A DNA stretch of 64,000 nucleotides from Azospirillum brasilense. GTDB lineage: Bacteria; Pseudomonadota; Alphaproteobacteria; Rickettsiales; UBA3002. Shown piece after piece: positions 47,999 through 57,322 of this stretch (its first letter is position 1; every line of letters begins with the position of its first letter). A program made the position numbers and the translations under genes. The notes beneath the pieces are model-generated. The model ran no database searches, was not told the origin of the DNA, and was given only the letters and a program-made list of their open reading frames with translations. The DNA is taken from NCBI GenBank assembly GCA_003241645.1, contig QFOX01000009.1:9362-73361 (forward strand). Reading direction: 5' to 3'.

Positions 47999-49262
47999 AG
48001 CCCTGCGGCGCGGCTTCGATGACCACGAGGTTCGCCCCGTCCACCCGCAACACGGCAAGGCCGCGCTCGACCGTGCCGTTGGCACGCAGGCGGAACACGC
48101 CATTCGCCGGGCCGCTATAGCCCGCGCTTTGCGTCAGGTTCTGGGCGTTGAGCTCACGGTTCGAAGTGGCGAGCGTCACCGCCAGTGCCACCGCATCATA
48201 CGCCAGGCTGGAGATGCGCTGCGGCGCATAGCCATAGGTCGCAAGGAAGCGCTGTTCGAACTGCGCGGTGGATTGCGGCGGGCTCGAAGCCAGCCACGCC
48301 CCCTGCAGGTTCACGCGGCGCAGCAGGGTGGGCTCGTCCCAGAAACCGGTGCCCAGCAGCTGCACGTTCTGGCTGGTCACACCACGGCTGGCGAGCGAAC
48401 GCAGAATGGTGGTAATGGCAGGCCCACCCTCGGGCAGCAGCAGCGCGTCGAAATTCGGCACCGTGCCTTCGGGCACGAGCTTCTCCAGCGCAGCATCAAT
48501 GCCCGTGCCTTGCGGCGGGTATTTGGCTTCGGCCACCAGCACCATGCCGGTTTTCGCCAGCGCTTCGCGCGCGCCTTTCAACACCACCTCGCCGGTCGCA
48601 CCTTCCGGCACCAGCGCGGCGATGCGGGTCTTACCCTGCTTCACGGCATAGCCCACCACGCGGGCGGCCTGCTCTTCCGGCAGGAAGCCGAACGTGTACA
48701 CGCCCGGGCGGCCGAGTGCCGCGTTGTTGGTGAAGCTGACCACGCTGATGGATTTTGCCTGTGCCAGCGGCCCGGCGGCTTCGGTGGCGTTGCCGAACAA
48801 CGGCCCGATGATGAGCTCGGCCCCATCCTCGAGCGCTTCGTTCATGGCCTGTTGCGCCTGCTCCGGCGTGTCGCCGGTATCCTTCGGCAACAGCTCCACG
48901 CGGATATGCTGTTGCGCGGTGGAGAGGCGGGCATATTTGTCGAACAGGGCGATGGTCGCCGCATCCTGCAGGTTCTTGCCCAGCGCGGCGCTGCGGCCGG
49001 TCAGTGGCAGCAGCAGGCCCACGCGCACGGTGCGGGTCGGCATGGCGCTCGCGCCTGCAGCTTCCGCCTGCGCACCGTCCTGCGGCACGGCGATGATGGA
49101 GCCATCGCGCGTCGGCGTCAGGTTCACCGGGCCACGGTTGGGGGCCGCGTGAATGCCGCGTGGCGGCTGGGGCGCCATGGGTGCGGGTTGCTGGCACGCG
49201 GCAAGCAGGCCGAGGGCGATCAGGGCGCCGAGCGTGGGCATACGAAAGCGGTGGCACTTCAT
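47973..49262 (-). CDS. LpoA-like penicillin-binding protein activator (periplasmic binding protein fold)
   Basis: A 429-residue lipoprotein from ATG 49260-49262, which has GAGG 6 bases upstream; two earlier in-frame ATGs are possible. Lipobox LLAAC near residue 23, a Pro-rich linker, then a type I periplasmic-binding fold with VRVGLLLPLTGRSAALGK, LIIGPLFGNAT and SLAYDAVALA. It corresponds to the C-terminal domain of E. coli LpoA (YraM). The neighbours rsmI-yraN-BON-gshB repeat the yraL-yraM-yraN-yraP neighbourhood, which supports the call. It probably activates a bifunctional PBP. Confidence 0.85.
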   Translation of the reverse strand: MKCHRFRMPTLGALIALGLLAACQQPAPMAPQPPRGIHAAPNRGPVNLTPTRDGSIIAVPQDGAQAEAAGASAMPTRTVRVGLLLPLTGRSAALGKNLQDAATIALFDKYARLSTAQQHIRVELLPKDTGDTPEQAQQAMNEALEDGAELIIGPLFGNATEAAGPLAQAKSISVVSFTNNAALGRPGVYTFGFLPEEQAARVVGYAVKQGKTRIAALVPEGATGEVVLKGAREALAKTGMVLVAEAKYPPQGTGIDAALEKLVPEGTVPNFDALLLPEGGPAITTILRSLASRGVTSQNVQLLGTGFWDEPTLLRRVNLQGAWLASSPPQSTAQFEQRFLATYGYAPQRISSLAYDAVALAVTLATSNRELNAQNLTQSAGYSGPANGVFRLRANGTVERGLAVLRVDGANLVVIEAAPQGFTSAAATR

Positions 49263-49287
49263 GGGAAGCCTCATTATGGTGTGCATC

Positions 49288-50172
49288 ATGGCTCCGGCTC
49301 ATAGCAACAAACATATCAAAAGCCAAGAATCCTTGCAGGCGGGGGGCGCGGGCGAGCTGTTCGTGGTCGCCACCCCCATCGGCAATCTGGGCGATATCAC
49401 CCTGCGCGCGCTGGAAACCCTCAAATCAGTCGATGCGATCGCTTGCGAGGATACCCGCACCAGCGCGGCGTTGCTGTCGCATTACGGCATCAGCACGCGC
49501 ACGCTTTCCTACCACGACCATAACGAAGCCAGCATGACGCCGAAGCTGGTGGAACAATTGCAGCAGGGCATGAAACTCGCGCTTGTTTCCGATGCGGGCA
49601 CCCCGCTGGTGTCCGACCCCGGGGCGCGGCTGGTCGCGGCGGCGGCACAGGCCGGCATCCGCGTGACGCCGCTGCCCGGCGCCAGCGCGTTGCTTGCGGG
49701 CCTGACCATGGCCGCCCTGCCGACGGATGCGTTCTATTTCGGCGGGTTCCTGCCGCAAAAGAAACAGGCACTGGCCGAGGCATTGCTGGCGCTGAAGACC
49801 CTGCCCGCCACGCTGGCCTTCTACGAAGCGCCGCACCGGCTGGTGGATACGCTGCAGGCGCTGCATGCGCATCTCGGTGACCGAAGCGCCGCGGTGGCGC
49901 GCGAGATCACCAAACTGTACGAGGAATGCCCGCGCGGCACGCTCTTGCAATTGCTGGCACACTTCACGGCGCACCCGCCCCGCGGCGAATGCGTGGTGCT
50001 GGTGCAAGGAATGCAGGCGCAGGACGCCATGGATGATGCCGCCATCGACCACGCATTGACCGAGGCGATGGCGCGGCTGTCGCTGAAGGAAGCGGTGGCC
50101 GAAGTGACCGCCGTGAGCGGCCGCCCCAAGCGCGACATCTACCAACGCGCGCTTAGCCTTGCAGGCAAGTGA
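49288..50172 (+). CDS. rsmI: 16S rRNA (cytidine(1402)-2'-O)-methyltransferase RsmI
   Basis: A 294-residue SPOUT-unrelated tetrapyrrole-methylase-fold protein. ATG 49288 precedes ELFVVATPIGNLGDITLRAL; another ATG 12 bases upstream is possible. Motifs: CEDTRTSAALLSHYGI, LVSDAGTPLVSDPGARLV, PLPGASALL, FYEAPHRL and REITKLYEE. It 2'-O-methylates C1402 of 16S rRNA. It is divergent from the lpoA-like gene (25 bases between starts) and its TGA overlaps the ATG of yraN. Confidence 0.95.
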   Translation: MAPAHSNKHIKSQESLQAGGAGELFVVATPIGNLGDITLRALETLKSVDAIACEDTRTSAALLSHYGISTRTLSYHDHNEASMTPKLVEQLQQGMKLALVSDAGTPLVSDPGARLVAAAAQAGIRVTPLPGASALLAGLTMAALPTDAFYFGGFLPQKKQALAEALLALKTLPATLAFYEAPHRLVDTLQALHAHLGDRSAAVAREITKLYEECPRGTLLQLLAHFTAHPPRGECVVLVQGMQAQDAMDDAAIDHALTEAMARLSLKEAVAEVTAVSGRPKRDIYQRALSLAGK

Positions 50173-50543
50173 TGGACCGCCGCCGCCAGCGCCAGCAGCG
50201 CGAACGCGCAGGCCAGCGCGCCGAGATGCTGGCCGCATGGTGGCTTCAGGCCAAGGGCTACCGCGTGCTGGCACGGCGCTACAAAACCCCCGTCGGTGAG
50301 ATCGACCTGGTGGTCAAACGCGGTGGGCAGCTTGCGTTCGTGGAGGTGAAACTGCGCCGCCATGCGCGCGACGCGGCCGAAGCCGTGCATATCCGTAACC
50401 AGCAACGTGTGGTGCGCGCAGCACAATGGTGGCTGCAGCATCACCCGGAATATGCAAGCAGCACGGTAAGGTTCGACGCGTGCCTTCTTGCATGGTACCG
50501 CTGGCCGAACCATATACCCCACGCATTTTCTGCGTCGCACTGA
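50172..50543 (+). CDS. yraN: YraN family (UPF0102) putative endonuclease
   Basis: A 123-residue protein with the PD-(D/E)xK nuclease core: E18 in the first helix, D45 in GEIDLV, and E58-V-K60. Substrate unknown; the family is linked to Holliday-junction or DNA repair nucleases by fold. The TGATG overlap with rsmI implies coupled translation; a GTG 3 bases earlier could also serve. Confidence 0.9.
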   Translation: MDRRRQRQQRERAGQRAEMLAAWWLQAKGYRVLARRYKTPVGEIDLVVKRGGQLAFVEVKLRRHARDAAEAVHIRNQQRVVRAAQWWLQHHPEYASSTVRFDACLLAWYRWPNHIPHAFSASH

Positions 50544-50560
50544 ATCACTACGGAGCTGTT

Positions 50561-51352
50561 ATGAAACCCGCGAAGCTCTTGCTTGCCCTTTCCCCCATGC
50601 TGCTCACCGGCTGCGTTGCCGCCGCGGTGGGGGCCGGCACCGAAGCGGGCGTGTCGCTTGCTGAAGAGCGCTCCGTCGGCCGCAAGGTGGATGACATCAC
50701 GATCTATACCGACATCAACCGCCTGTTCATCAAGGAAGGCACGAACGAGCTGTTCGCCGACGTGACCATCGACGTGCGGCATGCCCGCGTGCTGCTCACC
50801 GGTAACGTGAAGAGCGACGGTGCCGCCCAGCGTGCGGTCGAGCTGGCGTGGAAAGCCCGCGGCGTGGAAGAGGTCATCAACGAACTGGTGGTGGGCACCA
50901 ACGCCAGCTGGGGCGACGCCGCGCAGGATGCCGTGGTGAAGAAGAATCTCGAAGCGCGCCTGCTGGTGACCAAGCATGTATGGGTCATCAACTACTCGAT
51001 CAACGTGGTCAACGGCACCACCTACCTGCTGGGCCGCGTGGCCGATCAGGCCGAGCTGAACCGCGTACTGAACGTCACGCGCACCACCCGCGGCGTGAAG
51101 CGCGTGGTGAACTACCTGCAGATCCGCCCGCAGGATGATGCGGCCGTGCCCGCCAACACCGGCAGCTACGCCACCCCGTCTTCCAGCAGCAGCTACTCGG
51201 CCCCGGCCAGCAGCGCCAGCAGCTACAGCGCCCCCGCAGCTGCGCCCGCGCCAGTAGCCAGCCCCGCCCCCATCAGCAGCGGCGGCATGGGTAGCGACGG
51301 CTACGCCGCGCCGGAACTCATCCAGTCCAGCCCGCTGCCGGCAGCACAGTAA
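50561..51352 (+). CDS. BON-domain outer-membrane lipoprotein (YraP/DolP-like)
   Basis: A 263-residue lipoprotein from ATG 50561. Lipobox LLTGC (Cys near residue 18), then two BON domains (about residues 52-118 and 121-190; the first ends VEEVINELVV, the second VKRVVNYLQI). The C-terminal 70 residues are a Ser/Ala/Pro/Tyr-rich low-complexity tail absent from E. coli DolP. DolP maintains outer-membrane integrity; the position after yraN matches the E. coli yraN-diaA-yraP neighbourhood. Its TAA overlaps the gshB ATG. Confidence 0.9.
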   Translation: MKPAKLLLALSPMLLTGCVAAAVGAGTEAGVSLAEERSVGRKVDDITIYTDINRLFIKEGTNELFADVTIDVRHARVLLTGNVKSDGAAQRAVELAWKARGVEEVINELVVGTNASWGDAAQDAVVKKNLEARLLVTKHVWVINYSINVVNGTTYLLGRVADQAELNRVLNVTRTTRGVKRVVNYLQIRPQDDAAVPANTGSYATPSSSSSYSAPASSASSYSAPAAAPAPVASPAPISSGGMGSDGYAAPELIQSSPLPAAQ

Positions 51353-52272
51353 TGAAGGTCGCCTTCCAGATGGACCATCCATCGCGGCTGAACCTGCCGA
51401 TGGATACGACCATCATGCTTATCGAAGAAGCGCAGAAGCGCGGCATGCAATGTTACATGTACGAGCCGCACCAGCTCAGCTGGCGCGCAGGCGTTGCGCT
51501 GGCACGCATGCAGCCGCTGCAACTGGCCTACGAGGACGGGCAGCTGCGCTGCACGCTGGGTGAGGCGAGCCTGCAACCGCTGGCCAGCATGCATGCGGTG
51601 TGGATGCGGCAGGACCCGCCCTTCGACATGCACTACATCACCGCCACGCATTTGCTGGAGCATGCGGGCACGCGCGTGTTCAACGACCCCGTCGGCGTGC
51701 GCAACGCGCCGGAGAAACTCGCCGCCCTGCATTTGCAGGATTGCATGCCCCCCACGCTGGTGAGCAACGACGTGGACATGGTGCATGATTTTGCCGCGCA
51801 GCATGGGCAGGTCGTGGCCAAGCCGCTGCACGGCTATGGCGGGCGCAGCGTGTATAAATTCCGCGCGGGCGACGCCAACATCGACACGCTGCTGGAGCAG
51901 AACCGCGAAGCCGGTGGGCAGGCGCTGATGTGGCAGGCCTTCCTGCCCGAGGTCGCCACCGGCGACGTGCGCATCCTGCTGGTGGAGGGCGAGATCGCCG
52001 CCATTTTCCAGCGCGAGCCGCAGGGCGAATCCATCCGTGCGAACATGCGCGTCGGCGGCATCGCCAAACCCATCGAGGTGAATGACCGCCACCGCGCCAT
52101 CTGCGCGCGCATTGCCCCCATGCTGAAAGCGCAGGGCTTAATGCTGGTAGGGCTTGATATGATCGGCGACTACCTGACCGAGATCAACGTGACGTCACCC
52201 ACCGGGCTACGTGCGGCGCAGCAGCTTTATGGCCTCAACATTGCGGCCGACATCTGGGATCGGATCGGCTGA
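51352..52272 (+). CDS. gshB: Glutathione synthetase
   Basis: A 306-residue ATP-grasp enzyme. MKVAFQMDHPSRLN at the start, VWMRQDPPFDMHYITAT, NDPVGVRNAPEKL, the ATP-binding KPLHGYGGRSVYK, QAFLPEVATGDVRILLV and NVTSPTG near the end match prokaryotic GshB. It joins gamma-glutamylcysteine and glycine. Coupled to the BON lipoprotein gene by TAATG. gshA is not in the window. Confidence 0.95.
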   Translation: MKVAFQMDHPSRLNLPMDTTIMLIEEAQKRGMQCYMYEPHQLSWRAGVALARMQPLQLAYEDGQLRCTLGEASLQPLASMHAVWMRQDPPFDMHYITATHLLEHAGTRVFNDPVGVRNAPEKLAALHLQDCMPPTLVSNDVDMVHDFAAQHGQVVAKPLHGYGGRSVYKFRAGDANIDTLLEQNREAGGQALMWQAFLPEVATGDVRILLVEGEIAAIFQREPQGESIRANMRVGGIAKPIEVNDRHRAICARIAPMLKAQGLMLVGLDMIGDYLTEINVTSPTGLRAAQQLYGLNIAADIWDRIG

Positions 52273-52351
52273 TTCCATGCCGCGCTGCACAAGCTTTTTT
52301 TCTTTCACTTTCATGCGGGCTGGCTAAACAGGCTGCAGGAGAACATGCATC

Positions 52352-55300
52352 ATGAACGCGAAATCCACCACGGCTTATTCCACCCTGCACCAATCGCTGA
52401 TCGATGCCATCCTCGGCACCGCAAAAGCGAAGAAGCTCAGCGCTTCGCAACGGGGGTTCGCCCAGCAGTTCTATGCCCTCACCACCGTGAGCGACCTTGA
52501 AGAGATCGAGCCCGCTTCGGCCGCGAACATCGCCATCAATTACGAAGCCTTTGCCAGCGTGCGCAAAGCCGGTGCGCCGAAGCTTTCGGTCACCGTTGGC
52601 AAATCGCCGTTCAGCGGGCGGCTGCGCACGGTCATCATGGCCGTGAACGACGACATGCCCTTCCTGGTGGATTCGCTCTCGGGCCTGATCAACGCGCAGG
52701 GCCTGACCATCTACCGCGTGCTGCACCCCATCCTTGCCGTGAAGCGCGATGCTAAAGGCAAGCTCACCGGCTTCGAGCGCCCCGACACCGCGCCCGCCAG
52801 CTGGGCGCGCGAATCGATGATCTACATCGAATGCTCGCCACTGCCGGTGAACCTGACGCCGGATGACCTGATGGAGCATATGCAGAGCGCGTTCCAGCAC
52901 GTGGCCTACGCCGTGGCCGACTGGAAGCCCATGCAGGCGCGCATGCAGCATTTGATCGGCGACTATGCCAGCGCCAGCAAAGGCAACAGCGCCGCCGACA
53001 CGCGTGAGATCCACGACCTGCTCAGCTGGCTGGCCAGCAACCATTTCATCTTCCTCGGCCTTGCCGAATACGCACCGGACAGCAAAGGCACGCTGACACA
53101 GAAAAAAGGTGGCGCGCTGGGCGTCTATCGCCTGCCTGCCGAGCAGGACGATGCCATTGAATACGCCAACACCCCCACCACGACGGATGCGATCAGCGTG
53201 CTGAAAGCCTCGCAGCTGAGCCGCGTGCACCGCCGCGTGCCAATGGATTACATCGTGCTCAAACGCACCGACAGCAAAGGCAAACCTGCCGGGGAAACCC
53301 GCATCCTCGGCCTTTTCACCTCGACCGTTTACTACCGCGAGACCGACCAGATCCCGTTCATTCGCCGCAAGGCCGCCCGCGTCATGGCGCGTGCCGGGTT
53401 CAGCCCCAGCAGCCATTCCGGCAAAGCGCTGAAGACCACGCTGGAATTCCTGCCCCGCGACGAACTGTTCCAGATGGACGAGGAATCGCTGTTCCGCATG
53501 GCGATGCGCATCGTGTCGCTGGAAGCCAAGCCGCAGGTGCGCATCTTCATTCGCCGCGACGCGTTCGAACGCTTCATCAGCGCCATGGTCTATGTGCCGC
53601 GCGAGCAATTCTCCACCGCCGTGCGCGAAGAGATCGTGCGCGTGCTGGAAACCACGTATGCGGGCAAGTTCACCGCCTTCTACACGCAGGTGACCGATTC
53701 GCCGCTGGCGCGCGTGACCATTCAAATTGAAACCACCCCCGGTGCCATTCCGCAGGTGGACGAGGACGCGCTGGAGCTCAAGATCATCGCGCTGGCCAGC
53801 CGCTGGAGCGACGCACTGCGCGACGCCATCATCCACCGCCTTGGCCACGATCAGGGCGAACAGCTGGCGCAGTCCTACGCGAACGCGTTCCCGCCCGCCT
53901 ACATCAACACGCACAGCGCGCAGGCCGCCGCGTTCGATATTCGCCGCGTGCAGGAATGCGCCACCGGCGACGGGCTGGCGCTGGAGCTGTTCCGCGCCAA
54001 GGGCGACGCGGCCGACCAGCTGCACCTGAAATGCTACTCGCGCGATCTGAAGCTTGAGCTGTCGAACATCATTCCGCTGCTCGAAAACATGGGCTGCACC
54101 GTGGTGGATGCGACGCCCTACATCGTCACCCCGCTGGCACCGCTGCCGCCGGTGCTGCTGCGCGACTTTACGCTGCGCGTGCCCAGCGCCGTGGAGATGG
54201 ATATCGACGCGGCCAAAGCCCGCATCGAAGACGCGATCGAGCGCATCTGGCGTGCGCAGACCGATAACGACACGCTGAACACCCTTATCTTCTCGGCCGG
54301 GCTTTCCGCGCGCGACGTGGAGATCCTGCGTGCCTATAGCCGCTACCTGCAGCAGCTGAACTTCCCCTACAGCCAGCCCTTCATTGCGCAGGCACTGGGC
54401 CAGCATGCCAGCATCGCACGCCAGCTGGTGCAGCTGTTCCATGCGCGCTTCAACCCCGCCACCAAGAAGCGCGACGAGCTGCAGCAATCGCTGAAGAACG
54501 ACATTGAAACCGCGCTGGAGGCGGTGACCAACCTTGCCGAAGACCGCGTGATCCGCCGCATGCTGGCGCTCATGTTCGCCAGCCTGCGCACCAACTTCTA
54601 CCAGACCGACGCGGCGGGTAACGCCAAGCCGTACCTCTCCATCAAGATCCGCTCGCGCGAAGTGCCGGACATGCCGTTGCCCGTGCCCTACGCCGAGATC
54701 TTCGTAACCTCGATGCGCATGGAAGGCATTCACCTGCGCGGTGGTGCGGTGGCGCGCGGCGGCCTTCGCTGGTCCGACCGGCCGGAGGATTTCCGCACCG
54801 AAGTGCTGGGGCTGGTGAAAGCACAAATGGTGAAGAACGCCGTGATCGTGCCGCAGGGCGCGAAGGGCGGTTTCATCCTGCGTCGCCCCCCGGCGGAGCG
54901 TGATGCGTTCATGGCCGAAGGCGTGGAATGCTACAAAATGTTCCTGCGCGGCCTGCTGGATATTACCGACAACATCGTGACCGGCAAACTGGTGCCGCCC
55001 GCCAGCACCGTGCGCCATGACGGCGACGATCCCTACCTCGTGGTCGCGGCCGACAAGGGCACGGCCACTTTCTCCGACACCGCGAATGGTGTCGCCGCCG
55101 ACTACCAGTTCTGGTTGGGCGACGCGTTCGCTTCCGGTGGTTCGGCGGGCTACGACCACAAAGCCATGGCCATTACCGCGCGCGGCGGCTGGGTGTCGGT
55201 CGAGCGCCATTTCCGCGAAATGGGCAAAGACATCACGCATGAGCGCTTCACCGCCATTGGCGTGGGCGACATGTCGGGCGACGTGTTCGGCAACGGCATG

Positions 55301-57139
55301 CTGCTTTCGAACACCATGCAGCTCGTCGCTGCCTTCAACCACCGCCATATCTTCGTGGACCCCACGCCGGATGCGGCAAAAAGCTTTGCCGAGCGCCAGC
55401 GCCTGTTCGCGCTGCCGCGCAGCGGCTGGAACGATTACGACGCCAAGCTGATCAGCAAGGGCGGCGGCGTGTTCGAGCGCACCGCGAAATCCATTACCCT
55501 CACGCCGGAAATGCGCAGCGCGCTGGGCACCGACGCGACCAAAGCCACGCCGGACGAGCTGATGCGCATCATCCTCAAAGCGCCGGTGGACCTGCTGTGG
55601 AATGGCGGCATCGGCACCTACGTGAAAGCCGCCAGCGAAACGCACGAGCAGGTGGGCGACCGCGCCAACAACGCCGTGCGCGTGAACGGTGCGGAATTGC
55701 GCTGCAAGATCGTCGGCGAAGGGGGCAACCTTGGTTTCACCCAGCGCGGCCGTATCGAATACGCGCGCACCGGCGGGCGCATTAACACGGATGCGATCGA
55801 TAACTCGGGCGGGGTGGATTGCTCCGACCATGAGGTGAACATCAAGATCGCCCTCAATGCCGCGCTGCAGGCGGGCAAGACCACCCGCGCCAAACGCGAT
55901 GCGCTGCTGAAGAAAATGACCGACGAGGTGGCGCACCTCGTGCTCATCGACAACAAACTGCAAACGCAGGCGATCTCGATTGCCGAGCTGCAGGGCACGG
56001 CCATTCTGGAGCCTGCCGAACAGCTCATTACCACGCTGGAGGGCACCGGCATCCTCAACCGCGAGGTCGAGTTCCTGCCGGATGCGCGCAGCTTCGGCGA
56101 GCTTCGCGCCAGCAAATCCGGCCTCACGCGCCCGGAAATCGCGGTGCTGCTGGCCTACGCCAAAATGTCGCTCTCGCTCGAGCTGAAGGAATCCACCCTG
56201 CTGGATGCACCCTATTTCGAGCAGGACCTGCTGCGCTACTTCCCCGATGCGATGGAGAAACCCTACATCGAGGATATTCGCCGCCACCGCCTGCGCCGCG
56301 AGATCGTGGCCACCATGATCACCAACTCCATCGTCAACCGCACGGGCTTCAGCTTCGCACACAGCCTGATGCGCGCGACCGGCCTTGGTGCCGGCGACAT
56401 TGCACAGGCCTACGTGGCCACGCGCGATGCGTTCGCCCTGCGTGCGCTGTGGAAGGACATCGAAGCGCTGGACGGCAAGGTGGATGCGGTGCTGCAATCG
56501 CGCCTGTTCTCCATGGTCAATGGCTTCATCGAACATAGCTGCCGCTGGTTCCTGCAGCATGTGCCGCAACCCATGGACATGAACAAGGTCATGGGTGCGT
56601 ATGCCGACGGCATCGCGCTGGTCGAGAAGAACGCCGAATCCTTCATGACCGACACGCTGCGCAAGGCCTACGACAAAGGCACCGACCAACTGGTGATGCA
56701 GGGCGTGCCCAAAGCGGTCGCCACGCGCATCGCCAAGCTGGAGATCCTCGCCTCGGCGTGCGATATCATCGACATCGCGCGCGAAACGAAACTGCCGATC
56801 GAACAGGTGGGCAAGCTCTACTTCGAGCTGGGCGCGGCCCTGCGCCTTGGCTGGCTACGCCGCAGCGCACAGGAACTGCAGGCCGAGAATTACTGGCAGC
56901 AACTGGCCATCAAATCGCTGGTGCAGGAGCTCTATCAGGCGCAACGCCGCTTCACGCACGAGATCATCGCGCGTTACGGCAAGCAGAAAGGCCATGCTGG
57001 CGAACATTGGGCGCAGGCGGCGGCCGGCCCCATGGCGCGCTACCAGACCTTCATCGAAGAGCTGCGCACGCAACAAAGCCTCGATTACCCGATGCTTATT
57101 GTTGCCCTGCGTCAGGTGCAGTGGATCATCAGTCAGTAG
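52352..57139 (+). CDS. gdhB: Large NAD-specific glutamate dehydrogenase (about 180 kDa)
   Basis: A 1595-residue protein of the L_180 GDH class. Long N-terminal ACT-like and helical domains are followed, near residues 785-840, by the catalytic core GGAVARGGLRWSDRPEDFR and PQGAKGGF with the active-site Lys, then the NAD domain (ADKGTATFSDTAN, GVGDMSGDVFGNGML, GEGGNLGFTQRGR) and a C-terminal helical domain. It oxidises glutamate to 2-oxoglutarate, usually for catabolism. AGGAG lies 10 bases before ATG 52352. It is a single gene, probably monocistronic, ending at two intergenic repeats. The symbol is tentative, since naming differs among species. Confidence 0.94.
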   Translation: MNAKSTTAYSTLHQSLIDAILGTAKAKKLSASQRGFAQQFYALTTVSDLEEIEPASAANIAINYEAFASVRKAGAPKLSVTVGKSPFSGRLRTVIMAVNDDMPFLVDSLSGLINAQGLTIYRVLHPILAVKRDAKGKLTGFERPDTAPASWARESMIYIECSPLPVNLTPDDLMEHMQSAFQHVAYAVADWKPMQARMQHLIGDYASASKGNSAADTREIHDLLSWLASNHFIFLGLAEYAPDSKGTLTQKKGGALGVYRLPAEQDDAIEYANTPTTTDAISVLKASQLSRVHRRVPMDYIVLKRTDSKGKPAGETRILGLFTSTVYYRETDQIPFIRRKAARVMARAGFSPSSHSGKALKTTLEFLPRDELFQMDEESLFRMAMRIVSLEAKPQVRIFIRRDAFERFISAMVYVPREQFSTAVREEIVRVLETTYAGKFTAFYTQVTDSPLARVTIQIETTPGAIPQVDEDALELKIIALASRWSDALRDAIIHRLGHDQGEQLAQSYANAFPPAYINTHSAQAAAFDIRRVQECATGDGLALELFRAKGDAADQLHLKCYSRDLKLELSNIIPLLENMGCTVVDATPYIVTPLAPLPPVLLRDFTLRVPSAVEMDIDAAKARIEDAIERIWRAQTDNDTLNTLIFSAGLSARDVEILRAYSRYLQQLNFPYSQPFIAQALGQHASIARQLVQLFHARFNPATKKRDELQQSLKNDIETALEAVTNLAEDRVIRRMLALMFASLRTNFYQTDAAGNAKPYLSIKIRSREVPDMPLPVPYAEIFVTSMRMEGIHLRGGAVARGGLRWSDRPEDFRTEVLGLVKAQMVKNAVIVPQGAKGGFILRRPPAERDAFMAEGVECYKMFLRGLLDITDNIVTGKLVPPASTVRHDGDDPYLVVAADKGTATFSDTANGVAADYQFWLGDAFASGGSAGYDHKAMAITARGGWVSVERHFREMGKDITHERFTAIGVGDMSGDVFGNGMLLSNTMQLVAAFNHRHIFVDPTPDAAKSFAERQRLFALPRSGWNDYDAKLISKGGGVFERTAKSITLTPEMRSALGTDATKATPDELMRIILKAPVDLLWNGGIGTYVKAASETHEQVGDRANNAVRVNGAELRCKIVGEGGNLGFTQRGRIEYARTGGRINTDAIDNSGGVDCSDHEVNIKIALNAALQAGKTTRAKRDALLKKMTDEVAHLVLIDNKLQTQAISIAELQGTAILEPAEQLITTLEGTGILNREVEFLPDARSFGELRASKSGLTRPEIAVLLAYAKMSLSLELKESTLLDAPYFEQDLLRYFPDAMEKPYIEDIRRHRLRREIVATMITNSIVNRTGFSFAHSLMRATGLGAGDIAQAYVATRDAFALRALWKDIEALDGKVDAVLQSRLFSMVNGFIEHSCRWFLQHVPQPMDMNKVMGAYADGIALVEKNAESFMTDTLRKAYDKGTDQLVMQGVPKAVATRIAKLEILASACDIIDIARETKLPIEQVGKLYFELGAALRLGWLRRSAQELQAENYWQQLAIKSLVQELYQAQRRFTHEIIARYGKQKGHAGEHWAQAAAGPMARYQTFIEELRTQQSLDYPMLIVALRQVQWIISQ

Positions 57140-57168
57140 CCCTGCGCTGCAGGACGATGCTTTAGATT

Positions 57169-57208
57169 GCTCCGGCAGATCGCACGTCCTGCGCGATGCC
57201 TTAGCGCG
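57169..57208 (-). repeat. Family B repeat, fragment (reverse)
   Basis: The minus strand reads AAGGCATCGCGCAGGACG then TGCGATCTGCCGGAGCA, matching the third hairpin of family B copies 1 and 2. The first two hairpins are absent. Confidence 0.6.
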
Positions 57209-57235
57209 TATCCTAGCAGCGCTGATGCAGTCTGT

Positions 57236-57311
57236 GCGTAGCCCGAAGGGCGAGCCGCGTAGCGGGAGGGGTAGCCTGCGTAGCAGGCGAAGGGGGGGCA
57301 AGCCCCCCTTC
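57236..57311 (+). repeat. Dispersed structured repeat, family A, copy 6
   Basis: GCGTAG, hairpin GCCCgaaGGGC, GAGCCGCGTAGCGGGAGGGG, hairpin GCCTGcgtaGCAGGC, and terminal hairpin AAGGGGGGGcaaGCCCCCCTT. It lies between the convergent NAD-GDH and purH genes, 11 bases from the purH stop. Confidence 0.8.
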
Positions 57312-57322
57312 TACAAAAAACC

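Noticed and set aside
52235..56689. Very long open frame (about 1480 codons) on the minus strand
   Set aside because: It lies entirely opposite the NAD-GDH gene, whose family motifs are unmistakable; the antisense frame is open because of strong GC codon bias and its translation is His/Arg/Gln-rich without homology.
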